Assembly: GCF_009931615.1 (NCBI RefSeq)
Contig: NZ_CP046620.1
Coordinates: 3,704,501 to 3,768,500 of the forward strand
DNA: 64,000 nt
Direction: 5' to 3'
Source: Algicella marina
GTDB lineage: Bacteria; Pseudomonadota; Alphaproteobacteria; Rhodobacterales; Rhodobacteraceae
Part shown: piece by piece, positions 52,384 to 60,603 of the stretch
How the letters are laid out: each line of letters opens with the position of its first letter
How positions within the stretch are numbered: the stretch's first letter is position 1
Made by a program: the position numbers and the translations under genes
The notes under the pieces: model-generated
Told to the model about the DNA's origin: nothing
The model's database searches: none
The model's input: only the letters and a program-made list of their open reading frames with translations

Positions 52384-53652
52384 ATGGCCAAGGCCCTGAT
52401 CCTTTGCCCCACTCACGACCATTGCGAGGCCCTCTTCCTCTCCATCGCCAGCGTCCGTGCCCAGACGGAAACGGATTGGCGCATGGTGGTCATCTGTGAT
52501 GGCTCCCCGCCGCGCACCCGAGAGATCGTCGAGGCGTTGGCGGCGCAGGACCCGCGCATCGAGGCGCGTCACTACCCGAAGGGCGAACGCTACGGTGAAG
52601 CCTATCGTGACGAGGTGATCCGCGATGCCACTGAGCCGCGTATATTCCACCTCTCCGACGATGATATCTGGCACGAGAGCCATCTTGCCCGGATGGATGC
52701 CCTGCTCGACGTTGCCGACTGGGGATATCAGAGCGCACTGGGCATCAGTACCGGTGGTTCCATTGCCTGGTCCGTTGCCAATCTGGGCACTCGAACGGCC
52801 CGCGCCGCTTTTGCCGATCAAACGTTCATCACCGGCGGGCTCAACAACGTCGCCTATCGCCGGGATGCGTACTTGTCGTTGCCACTGGGCTGGCAAGCTG
52901 CGCCCGCCCATCTGCCATCCGATTGCTTCATGTGGGCGAAATTCCTCAGCCAGCCGCAAGTAACGGTCGCGTCCTCGTCCGAGACGAGCTTTCTGAAGCT
53001 CGCCAGCGCTCCGCGCAGCAGCGCGGGCATGACGCGCGACCAGAGCCTCGCGGAACTCGGGCCGTGGCTGGCGCGCGTCAACCGTCCCGGCACCATTACG
53101 GACCTGAGGGCGCGGGCGGGCATACTGGCAGCCATCTTCCGCTGTTTCGCGCAGCATCGGGCCGGGCACTGCGAAACGCCGGAGGAGGCTTTCGCCACAG
53201 CCGGTTTCCAACCGCGGCCGGAAACCGCCAGCACGGGCGTTGCGCTCGGTGGGGCTCCCTTGCCACTGCCGCTGACGGCAGCACAGCGCCAAACGGCCGC
53301 GCACTGCCACCTGACCCTGCGGGCCTTCGCAGGCCCTTCGCCGGATCCGCAACGCTGGCAGCAGGCGTTCGCCGATGACCCGGCCACTGCCCGCCAGCAG
53401 CTTGTCCAGCTCAGCCATAACCTGCCGGATCTGTTCGAAACGGGCGTGGCGGCGTTCGAGTCCGGTCCCGGCAACCGTCGCCATGCCGCTGTCCACCGTG
53501 TCCGCCATGCCCTGTTCTGGAAAGATACGGATGTAGCGGATGCTGGTATCGCCGCGCTGTCGCGGCAATGGCCGACCCTGCCTGCCCTGCCTGCCCTTCG
53601 AAAGGAACTGGCCGCCGTCCGTGCGGCACTTCCGCCGGCTACAGCGCCGTGA
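52384..53652 (+). CDS. Family 2-like glycosyltransferase with extra C-terminal domain
   Basis: A 422-residue protein. The first ~190 residues are a GT-A fold (LILCPTHDHCEALFLSIASVRAQ, VVICDGSPPRTREIV, FHLSDDDIWHESHL with the DxD-like metal site, NNVAYRRDA). The last ~200 residues are helical and of unknown type. It likely moves a sugar from a nucleotide donor, perhaps to a surface polysaccharide, given the neighbouring epimerase. It starts 3 bases after moeA and its end overlaps the convergent epimerase by 14 bases. Confidence 0.75.
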   Translation: MAKALILCPTHDHCEALFLSIASVRAQTETDWRMVVICDGSPPRTREIVEALAAQDPRIEARHYPKGERYGEAYRDEVIRDATEPRIFHLSDDDIWHESHLARMDALLDVADWGYQSALGISTGGSIAWSVANLGTRTARAAFADQTFITGGLNNVAYRRDAYLSLPLGWQAAPAHLPSDCFMWAKFLSQPQVTVASSSETSFLKLASAPRSSAGMTRDQSLAELGPWLARVNRPGTITDLRARAGILAAIFRCFAQHRAGHCETPEEAFATAGFQPRPETASTGVALGGAPLPLPLTAAQRQTAAHCHLTLRAFAGPSPDPQRWQQAFADDPATARQQLVQLSHNLPDLFETGVAAFESGPGNRRHAAVHRVRHALFWKDTDVADAGIAALSRQWPTLPALPALRKELAAVRAALPPATAP

Positions 53653-54190
53653 CCAACGAATGGTCCGGATGCAGTTGCGCCAGCGTGGGCAATCCTGCGT
53701 CCTTCTCGGATAGCAGGGGGTCTGCCACGGGCCAGTCGATGGCCAGCGTCGGGTCGTTCCAGATCACCCCGCCGCGCCCCTCCGGCGTGAATTCTCCCGA
53801 AACATCGTTGATGTAATGCACTTCGGAGAAGGTGTAGAAGCCGTTGCTCAGCCCCTCGGCGATGAAAACCCTGTCCCGCGTCCCTTCGTCGCCCAGCAGA
53901 AACCGCTCATGCCGCCCGAAAGTCGGGCTCTCCGGCCGCGTATCGGCGACGACGCAGAGGGCGGTGCCGCTGGCGACGTAAAAAAGCTTGTCCCAAGGCT
54001 CGGTGTGAAACCCGCGCAACACCCCCGGCTGAGAACGGGAGTGATTGCCCTGCGCAAAACGGTAGGGCCGTCCAAGCGCCGCCGACAACTCCGATTGCCG
54101 GTAGGTTTCCACAAAGAACCCCCGGTCATCCTCCAGAATCGTGTTCTCCACCCGAAGGCAGCCTTCGATTGTCGTCTTCGTTATCTTCAT
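53639..54190 (-). CDS. rfbC: dTDP-4-dehydrorhamnose 3,5-epimerase family protein
   Basis: A 183-residue cupin epimerase. The opening VENTILEDDRGFFVETYRQSEL, QGNHSRSQPGVLRGFHTEPWDKL with the catalytic His, SNGFYTFSEVHYIND and DPTLAIDWPVADPLLSEKD match RfbC/RmlC enzymes that turn dTDP-4-keto-6-deoxyglucose into dTDP-4-keto-rhamnose. The canonical RGLHYQ becomes RGFHTEP, so a variant nucleotide-sugar substrate is possible. Confidence 0.85.
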   Translation of the reverse strand: MKITKTTIEGCLRVENTILEDDRGFFVETYRQSELSAALGRPYRFAQGNHSRSQPGVLRGFHTEPWDKLFYVASGTALCVVADTRPESPTFGRHERFLLGDEGTRDRVFIAEGLSNGFYTFSEVHYINDVSGEFTPEGRGGVIWNDPTLAIDWPVADPLLSEKDAGLPTLAQLHPDHSLVTAL

Positions 54191-54374
54191 GTAGCAGCTC
54201 CGAAACCGACCCGGTTGTCACGCAAGGAAGTGCTTTACCCGGCTGGGCAATGCAAGAGCAGGTGCCGGCCGATAGCCTGAGGTCGCCCGTTGCCTCCGGG
54301 AACCCGCTTGAACTCCACTTGGGGCATGCTTATCGTCGGTGAAACCCTCTGCGCTACTTGGGGAGTGCATAACC

Positions 54375-54845
54375 TTGGATAAGATACCGCTGACGAAACC
54401 CGGTTTTCAGAAACTGGACGCGGAACTGAAGAAGCTGAAGTCGAAGGACCGTCCGGCCGTGATCCGGGCGATTGCGGAAGCGCGGGAGCATGGCGACCTT
54501 TCGGAAAACGCCGAATACCACGCAGCGCGCGAGCAGCAGAGCCATATCGAGGGCCGGATCAAGGAACTTGAAGGCATCATCGGGCTGGCCGACGTGATCG
54601 ATATCAGCCGCATGTCGGGGCCGGTCAAGTTCGGTGCGACCGTGACGATTGTCGATTGCGATACGGATGCGGAGAAGACCTATCAGCTTGTCGGAGAGGC
54701 CGAGGCGGATATCGAACACGGTTTGCTGAACATCAAGTCGCCCATCGCCCGCGCCCTGATTGGCAAGGAAGAAGGCGACGTCGCCGAGGTGAAGACACCG
54801 GGCGGCACCAAGGATTACGAGATTCTTTCGATCAAGTACATCTGA
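54375..54845 (+). CDS. greA: Transcription elongation factor GreA
   Basis: Rescues backtracked RNA polymerase by stimulating transcript cleavage. The 156-residue product has the coiled coil KIPLTKPGFQKLDAELKKLKSKDRP... with the acidic tip DLSENAEYHAAREQQ and the C-terminal FKBP-like half ending IKSPIARALIGKEEGD. I choose the TTG at 54375 (MDKIPLTKPG in family position) with a gggag site upstream; a GTG at 54339 would add 12 residues of no likeness. Confidence 0.95.
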   Translation: MDKIPLTKPGFQKLDAELKKLKSKDRPAVIRAIAEAREHGDLSENAEYHAAREQQSHIEGRIKELEGIIGLADVIDISRMSGPVKFGATVTIVDCDTDAEKTYQLVGEAEADIEHGLLNIKSPIARALIGKEEGDVAEVKTPGGTKDYEILSIKYI

Positions 54846-54860
54846 AGCGGAGGGCCCGAT

Positions 54861-55760
54861 ATGCGGCAGGAAGCGGCGATCGGGCTGATCTGGGCGGCGC
54901 TGGCGGTGGTGCTGGCGGCGTTCGGCCTCGTGCTGCCCGCTGTGGCCGTCGTCGTGCTTGGTGTGCTGGCTCTGGGCTTTGCAGGCCTTCGGCTGCTCGC
55001 GACGCAATCCGGCATAGAGGCGCGGCTCGTCGATCTGGAGGCGCGGATGGCTTCCGTCGCCAACCGGCCGGCGGCGGCACCGGCGGCCAAGCCGGCACCC
55101 GATACCGGGGCGCTGCTGGCCCGTCTGAACGGATTGACGACACGCCTGGAAGTGTTGGAGGCGCAACGGGCGTCCCCGCCAACTACACCGCCACCAGCCG
55201 TGGCGGAGCCACGCGCGGAGCCGACGCCCCCCAGTCAGCCGGATCAGCCGGAACTGCCGATCCTTGAGCCGCCCGGTGATGTCGAACTCAGCCGCGCACA
55301 GGTGGTGCGGGCGCTGAACTTCCCGGAGAACGCGGGCGACGATGTCGGCTTCGCGCTGATGCGGCGGGCGCTGGCGCGGCGCGACCTCGCGGAACTCCTT
55401 CAGGCCGCCGAGGACTGTCTCAATTATCTCAGTCAGCAGCTTCTCTACATGGACGATCTGCTCATGGAGCCTGCGGGCGCGGAGGACTGGCGTGCCTTCG
55501 CGAAAGGCGGCCGCTCGCGGGCGGCGCTCCTGCCGATACAGGGCATCCGTGACGAGGCGGCGGCGGCGACCGTGCAGAAGCGCATGCGCAGCGATGCCGT
55601 CTTTCGCGACACGGCTCTGGTGTTCCAGCGCCGGTTCGACATGTTCCTCGGCGACTTCGCCAAAGAGGCGTCCGACGCTGAACTGCTCGGCCTGATGGAC
55701 ACCCGCACCGGTCGCGCGTTCATCCTCTTTGCACAGGTCAGCGGTTCTCTGGCGGCCTGA
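54861..55760 (+). CDS. Membrane-hairpin protein with conserved C-terminal domain, unknown function
   Basis: A 299-residue protein. Residues 5-47 form two closely spaced hydrophobic helices (a membrane hairpin), residues 48-100 a helical, partly coiled stretch (ARLVDLEARMASV, LLARLNGLTTRLEVLEAQ), residues 105-145 a Pro-rich linker, and residues 150-299 an alpha-helical domain with DLLMEPAGAEDWRAFAKGGRSRAA. I recognise no family. It starts 15 bases after greA and shares its transcript. Confidence 0.65.
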   Translation: MRQEAAIGLIWAALAVVLAAFGLVLPAVAVVVLGVLALGFAGLRLLATQSGIEARLVDLEARMASVANRPAAAPAAKPAPDTGALLARLNGLTTRLEVLEAQRASPPTTPPPAVAEPRAEPTPPSQPDQPELPILEPPGDVELSRAQVVRALNFPENAGDDVGFALMRRALARRDLAELLQAAEDCLNYLSQQLLYMDDLLMEPAGAEDWRAFAKGGRSRAALLPIQGIRDEAAAATVQKRMRSDAVFRDTALVFQRRFDMFLGDFAKEASDAELLGLMDTRTGRAFILFAQVSGSLAA

Positions 55761-56051
55761 CTTCCGAGGGAGAGCAGGACGATAGCCGTCTCCCGAACCT
55801 CTCCTCATTGTGCGCAGCCATGAAGCCTGCAAATTTCCGGAACATCTTCCAATATTCCAACATTCTTATTCCTGCCTCCTTTCTGCCATTGCTAAAGCGT
55901 TTTCAGAATGTTTGAGTGCGCTCGTTTTAAGCGGTTTGTGTTCCCGATGAACATTGGACAGGTTCAGACAACCTCTCCCATTAGCGAGTTCTGCCAATTC
56001 CCGACCGTGCCGGCTGTCTGCCGGTCGCGGTCCTAACTGCGAAGGTTGATA

Positions 56052-56960
56052 ATGCCTGCTACTTTTGAATTCACGCTCAGCGGAGACGGCTCCCAGGGCT
56101 ATATGAATGCCTACAGCGATTACGAGGCGTCGGTCGTTACGATCACGATTCTCGAAACGCTCGCCGGCAGTGGAAATCCGAACTATTCCGCAGGCGGTTG
56201 GGGCCCTGACTATGCTGGCGACACTGTCACGGATGACTTCAATTTCGTCGTTCCCGAAGGCTGGACAGTCACGGAATCCTACATAAGCACCGTCAATGGC
56301 GGCCAGTTCGATGCCAATGTCTACGATTCCTACGGCACACTGGTCACCACGATAAACGTGAACGGTGGCGATTTCGGCACAGTCACGAACGTCTGCTTCA
56401 CACGCGGAGCCATGATCGCGACGCCTGAGGGAGAACGGACTGTCGAGTCGCTTCAGGAGGGCGATCTGGTGATCACGCGCGATCGTGGCGTCCAACCCAT
56501 TCGATGGATCGGCTCCTCGAAAGTGACCGCCGAAACGCTCGCACAGTTCCCGGACCTGCGCCCTGTACGGCTGCTGCCCGGCGCTCTCGGCGACCACGAC
56601 GAGACGTTGGTTTCCCCGGCGCACCGGATGTTGCTGAGCGGATGGCGTGCCGAGGCACTGTTCGGCGAATCCGAAGTGCTGGTCAGCGCGAAATCGCTGA
56701 TCAATGACAGCACCGTGCGGGTTGCCGACGATCTGACCGAAGTCGAATATTTTCACGTCATGTTCGATACGCATGAGGTCATCCGCGCCGACGGCGCATG
56801 GTCCGAGAGTTTCCACCCGGCGGCGCTGGGCATGGGCACCGCGTCCGAAACCACGCGCGATGAGGTGCTGGCGCTCTTCCCGGAACTGGAGAGTGACAAC
56901 GGCCAGATGCAGCGTGCACGGATGACGCTGACGTCCGCCGAAGTTCTCGTCTGCGTCTGA
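56052..56960 (+). CDS. Hint (Hedgehog/intein-type) domain protein 2
   Basis: A 302-residue protein. Residues 1-114 are a strand-rich N-terminal part (TFEFTLSGDGSQGYMNAYSD, FNFVVPEGWTVTESY) without Cys; the Hint module starts at Cys115 (CFTRGAMIATPEG), with GDLVITRDRGVQPIRWIGS, SPAHRMLLSGWRAEALFG, LINDSTV and FHVMFDTHEVI. About 45 residues follow. It is a divergent paralogue of Hint protein 1 in its C-terminal half, with an unrelated N-terminus. The ATG at 56052 follows gaagg. A terminator follows the gene. Confidence 0.85.
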   Translation: MPATFEFTLSGDGSQGYMNAYSDYEASVVTITILETLAGSGNPNYSAGGWGPDYAGDTVTDDFNFVVPEGWTVTESYISTVNGGQFDANVYDSYGTLVTTINVNGGDFGTVTNVCFTRGAMIATPEGERTVESLQEGDLVITRDRGVQPIRWIGSSKVTAETLAQFPDLRPVRLLPGALGDHDETLVSPAHRMLLSGWRAEALFGESEVLVSAKSLINDSTVRVADDLTEVEYFHVMFDTHEVIRADGAWSESFHPAALGMGTASETTRDEVLALFPELESDNGQMQRARMTLTSAEVLVCV

Positions 56961-57026
56961 ACTGGCGGCGAATGGGGCAGGCACAACGCACAGCGATGTC
57001 CGCGTTCTGCCTCAGTGACTGATTTG

Positions 57027-57055
57027 GGGCCCCCGAAACGGGGCCCTTTCCTTTT
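57027..57055 (+). terminator. Intrinsic terminator after Hint protein 2
   Basis: GGGCCCC (57027-57033) pairs with GGGGCCC (57040-57046) around CGAAAC, then tttccttttg provides a T-rich tail. It is the best-formed intrinsic terminator in the window and lies 66 bases after the stop. Confidence 0.8.
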
Positions 57056-57221
57056 GCACCTGGCAGGTGTGAAGGCCGATCTTCCGCATTGCCAAACCCG
57101 TCGGGCGCCGGGAATAGTCAGTGGCATGGATCAACGTTCCGGCATCGTCTGGCGCATCCTCGGGCGAAGGGCCCTGACGATGCTATCGTTTTCACTTGGT
57201 GAACACCGGCTGCAGGGTTCC

Positions 57222-58298
57222 ATGGGCAAGGCATTGCTCCTCGGCATCGGAGTGCTTGCCTGTTGCGGCTTCCTTGCCCAGCGTGTCGCGGCCGATGAGA
57301 GGGCGGAGAAGCTGGTGGCTCTGCTGCTGGAAGAAAGCGGTGCGCCCGGCGTTGCTGTTGCCTATCTCGATGGTGAGAATACGGGCTTGGCGGCAGCCGG
57401 CCTGCGGGCAAAAGGCAAGGATGCAGAGGCGACGGCGGATGATCTCTGGCACATCGGCTCCATTACCAAGTCGATGACTGCGATGATCGTGGCGCGGCTG
57501 GCGGCGCGCGGTGAACTATCGGTGAAGGACAGTATCGGCAGGGTGTTGGGCCAGCACATCAAGGTGCATCCGGAATTTGCGGACATCACCTACGAGGAGT
57601 TGCTCACCCACCGCGCCGGGATCGCAGATGACATCGGGCCGCTCAAGGGCTTCGGCCTCTACGGCAAGGTGACTGAACGGGATCTGGCTGCGGACCGGCT
57701 GGACCTCGCGGCGACGGTGCTTGCGAAACCGCCCGCCGATGTCGACTTTGCCTATTCGAATTTCGGCTACGTGGTTGCCGGCGCGATGCTGGAGGCCACG
57801 ACTGGCGAAACTTGGGAGGCTCTCGTCACTCGGGAGGTGTTCACACCGCTGCGGCTGGAAAGTGCCGGGTTCGGTGCGCCCGGCAAGGCGGCGGCGGTGG
57901 ATCAGCCATGGGGCCATTCGCCGGGCTGGTTCGGGCGCGTGGCCGCGGCTCCGCCGTCTGCCTATGCCGATAATCCGCCCGCTTTCGGGCCGGCGGGGAC
58001 GGTGCACATGACGGCATCGGATTTGCTGAGGTATCTGACGCAGCACCTGCAACAGCCGGAGGATTACCTTCCCGTCCGCTGGTGGGACTGGCTGCACACG
58101 CCTCCGGCCGGAAGTTACGCGATGGGTTGGGGCGTGGCCGGGCAGGTTCTTTCCCACGACGGCTCCAACACCCTCTGGTATGCCCGCGCGTCGTTCTGGC
58201 CGGGAAAAGAGCGGGCGCTTGTCCTGCTGGCGAACATGGGCAGCGACGACGCCCTGAAACCAGCCTTCGACACGGTGGAGGCTGCGTTCAGAAACTGA
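57222..58298 (+). CDS. Serine beta-lactamase-like hydrolase (class C / DD-peptidase fold)
   Basis: A 358-residue protein with a signal peptide (KALLLGIGVLACCGFLA) and the penicillin-binding/beta-lactamase fold: SITK nucleophile tetrad near residue 82 (WHIGSITKSMTAM), YSN in FAYSNFGYVV, and a HDGSN box (LSHDGSNTLWY) in place of KTG. Such proteins act as esterases, carboxypeptidases or lactamases; no specific substrate can be given. I start at ATG 57222 because it leads directly into the signal peptide; longer in-frame forms exist. Confidence 0.8.
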   Translation: MGKALLLGIGVLACCGFLAQRVAADERAEKLVALLLEESGAPGVAVAYLDGENTGLAAAGLRAKGKDAEATADDLWHIGSITKSMTAMIVARLAARGELSVKDSIGRVLGQHIKVHPEFADITYEELLTHRAGIADDIGPLKGFGLYGKVTERDLAADRLDLAATVLAKPPADVDFAYSNFGYVVAGAMLEATTGETWEALVTREVFTPLRLESAGFGAPGKAAAVDQPWGHSPGWFGRVAAAPPSAYADNPPAFGPAGTVHMTASDLLRYLTQHLQQPEDYLPVRWWDWLHTPPAGSYAMGWGVAGQVLSHDGSNTLWYARASFWPGKERALVLLANMGSDDALKPAFDTVEAAFRN

Positions 58299-59454
58299 GT
58301 TCCTGCCCCTGCCACCGGCGGGCGAGGCCGATGAACAGCAACAGACCGGTCGCCGACATCGCGGCGGCCAGGAGATACGTACCGCCGCCGAAGATCGGAT
58401 AGAGCGCCGCCGAGGCCCCCATTGCCGCCGCAGTCAGCAACCCGCCGGCGAGCCCGGTATAGGCACCCTGCGCGGTGCCTCCGAATCGCTCCGGCACCGC
58501 CGCGGCGATGAAGGCCATGGCGCCGAGATGGCCGAGGGCGAAGCTGAACGCATGCAGCGATTGCAGCACCCAGACCATCGCGCCAGTAGGGTCGAAAACC
58601 ATCAGGCTCCAGCGCACGATCCCGGCAACCGCACCTCCGGCCAGCGCGCCGACCGGGCCGAGACGGGCCATTAGCCACGCGCCGGGGCCCAGCATCAGCA
58701 CGATCTCCACGACCACCGAGAATGACCAGAGCGCGCCGATGCGCGGCTCCGACATGCCCAGCGCCCGCCAGTGGACAGAACCGTAGGCGTAGTAGACTGC
58801 GTGCGAGGATTGGGCGAGGGCTGCTGCGGCGGTGAACAGCAGAAACGTCCGATCCGTCATCAGCCGGAAAATATCCGACAGTGCCGGCGGACTCTGGCCC
58901 TTCAATGTGCCGCCGCCGGGATGAACGAGGCCGAGCGCGGCACTGGCGATCAGGAAGATCACGATTGTCCACAGCGCGGCATTGGCTCCGAAAGCTGCGA
59001 TCAGCACTCCCAGCGCCATGGACGCGGCGAGAAACGAGATTGATCCGGCGGAGCGGACGCGCGCATAAGCGAAGCCGAAACGGCGGGAGGCCCCGGCACC
59101 CAATGCTTCGCCGAGTGGCATCAGGCCCGAGAATATGGCGCCGGATGCGAGGGTAAGGATCAGCAGCGCGGTTCTGGTATCGGCCCACAAATGCGCCACA
59201 AACAGCATCGCGGCGCAGATGCACAGCGCCGCCATCGTTGCCCGCCGCCTGTCCAGCCGGTCCGCGATCATCGGCAGCGCGAACCCGGCGGCGGTACGCG
59301 TCAGCATTGACAGCGACAAGAACAGGCCGACCTCCGCCGTGCTCAGCCCCCAGTCCTCAAGCCAGACCGGCCAAAATGGCAGGTAGGCGCCGAGGGCCGC
59401 GAACATGGTGGTGTAGAAGGCCGCTGTCAGAAGTGCGGGGCGGGAGAGCCGCAT
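58288..59454 (-). CDS. Major facilitator superfamily transporter
   Basis: A 388-residue, 12-helix MFS carrier of the MFS_1-like group related to HcaT and LacY-type nucleoside or phenylpropionate transporters. The opening ALLTAAFYTTMFAALGAYLPFWPVWL, the ADRLDRRRAT loop between helices 2 and 3 and RFGFAYARVRSAGSISF between helices 4 and 5 are typical. Substrate unknown. Its end overlaps the convergent hydrolase gene by 11 bases. ATG at 59454 chosen for the family N-terminus. Confidence 0.85.
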   Translation of the reverse strand: MRLSRPALLTAAFYTTMFAALGAYLPFWPVWLEDWGLSTAEVGLFLSLSMLTRTAAGFALPMIADRLDRRRATMAALCICAAMLFVAHLWADTRTALLILTLASGAIFSGLMPLGEALGAGASRRFGFAYARVRSAGSISFLAASMALGVLIAAFGANAALWTIVIFLIASAALGLVHPGGGTLKGQSPPALSDIFRLMTDRTFLLFTAAAALAQSSHAVYYAYGSVHWRALGMSEPRIGALWSFSVVVEIVLMLGPGAWLMARLGPVGALAGGAVAGIVRWSLMVFDPTGAMVWVLQSLHAFSFALGHLGAMAFIAAAVPERFGGTAQGAYTGLAGGLLTAAAMGASAALYPIFGGGTYLLAAAMSATGLLLFIGLARRWQGQELSF

Positions 59455-59709
59455 GGGTCTGCTTTCTGTAATTGCACCCTGCCATAGCGCCATGGACTGC
59501 CGGGGTAAAGACCGGGGGTGCGCATCCCAATCGCTCTCGTCAACCCGGTCCCCGATCACGCGCTTTGTGCGTCCTCAGTCGACTGCAACCGGCGCTCAAA
59601 CTTTCGCCGAAATTCCGCAATCTGTTCTGAACGAAACTGCACCGACAATTCTTTCGGGGCCAATATCGGGGATTAACAACATTACTTTTCAGTCGGAAGG
59701 AACAGGATC

Positions 59710-60360
59710 ATGGTCGTCGTCTATCGTCGCCCGAACGGTTTCATCAATGCCACTGCAATTGCCCCCGGCAATTACGTGAACACCGATCCGGGGCAGGGCA
59801 GCGGAATAGACACTGCCATTGCCGGAAATTTTCAGCAGGGCATCTGCGCGGGACTGGCGGCGGCTTGGATTATGGCCTTCGCCAGCGGCGCGGAGGACGC
59901 CCGCGATACCGCCAATTTCGAATCCTACTTCAACAACATGCTCCGTTTCCAGGGCGCTTACCTGATGAACTACAAGGGCAAACAGGGCATCAGCACGACA
60001 ACACAGGGCATGGACCCTTTCATTCGGCCTGTGCAGGATCTGGGCGTCGGGGTCGGCATCCACCGCCACAGTTCTCACGAAGTCCGTCTCGTTGGCGAAA
60101 ACGTATTGCCCGCCGGAAACTTCGCCGGCTACACGGTCGTCCCCGGTCATGCGATCGGCATGGGACGACATGGCGGCACCTGCTACATCATGGATCCGAA
60201 CTACGGACTGCAAAGTTACGACGACATCGTCAATTTTATCGTCGATCTCAACTATCTCTACGGTGCTTACCGTCAGCGCTTCAACTGCATCGGCTCGACG
60301 GTCCAGCTCTACTTTTACAAGCAGGGTAATCGCGCCCGCGCCGACGCGTTCTCTGCCTGA
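59710..60360 (+). CDS. YopT-like (C58) cysteine protease candidate
   Basis: A 216-residue protein without signal peptide. The papain-like C58 triad can be laid out: Cys46 in FQQGICAGLAAAWIM, His147 in VVPGHAIGMGRHGG and Asp162 in CYIMDPNYGL. The spacing and the GxCxGL, GHAIxM and DPNYG contexts match YopT/AvrPphB-type proteases. No chaperone, secretion system or immunity gene stands beside it. An aaggaac ribosome binding site precedes the ATG. The upstream 255 bases hold no gene. Export by an unknown route, or intracellular action, is open. Confidence 0.65.
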   Translation: MVVVYRRPNGFINATAIAPGNYVNTDPGQGSGIDTAIAGNFQQGICAGLAAAWIMAFASGAEDARDTANFESYFNNMLRFQGAYLMNYKGKQGISTTTQGMDPFIRPVQDLGVGVGIHRHSSHEVRLVGENVLPAGNFAGYTVVPGHAIGMGRHGGTCYIMDPNYGLQSYDDIVNFIVDLNYLYGAYRQRFNCIGSTVQLYFYKQGNRARADAFSA

Positions 60361-60603
60361 GGCGCCAGCCACCTTGGCGGATGTTCTGACCGGACGCCGG
60401 AGTAGGACTTCGTAACGCCCATCGGCTAGGCCACTGGAGCCTTTACCGCCCCGTTGATGTCTGGTGAAGGCGGGTGGCATCGGGATGCCATGAATTGGGC
60501 AGCAGGGCAAAATCCTGCCGCTCTGACGTTCTGTGACGCCATGTCCCGATTGACCCGCCATCCCCTCCCGCCTAACTCTTGGGCAAGCCAACGGGAGACA
60601 GCC

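Noticed and set aside
51115-53568. 817-codon open frame on the minus strand
   Set aside because: It is antisense to moeA and the glycosyltransferase gene, whose family motifs are certain; the translated product is Arg/Gly-rich without any domain. Long antisense frames are expected at this GC content.
55761-56051. Additional gene in the gap before Hint protein 2
   Set aside because: AT-richer than its surroundings but contains no frame with a ribosome binding site; more likely promoter DNA.
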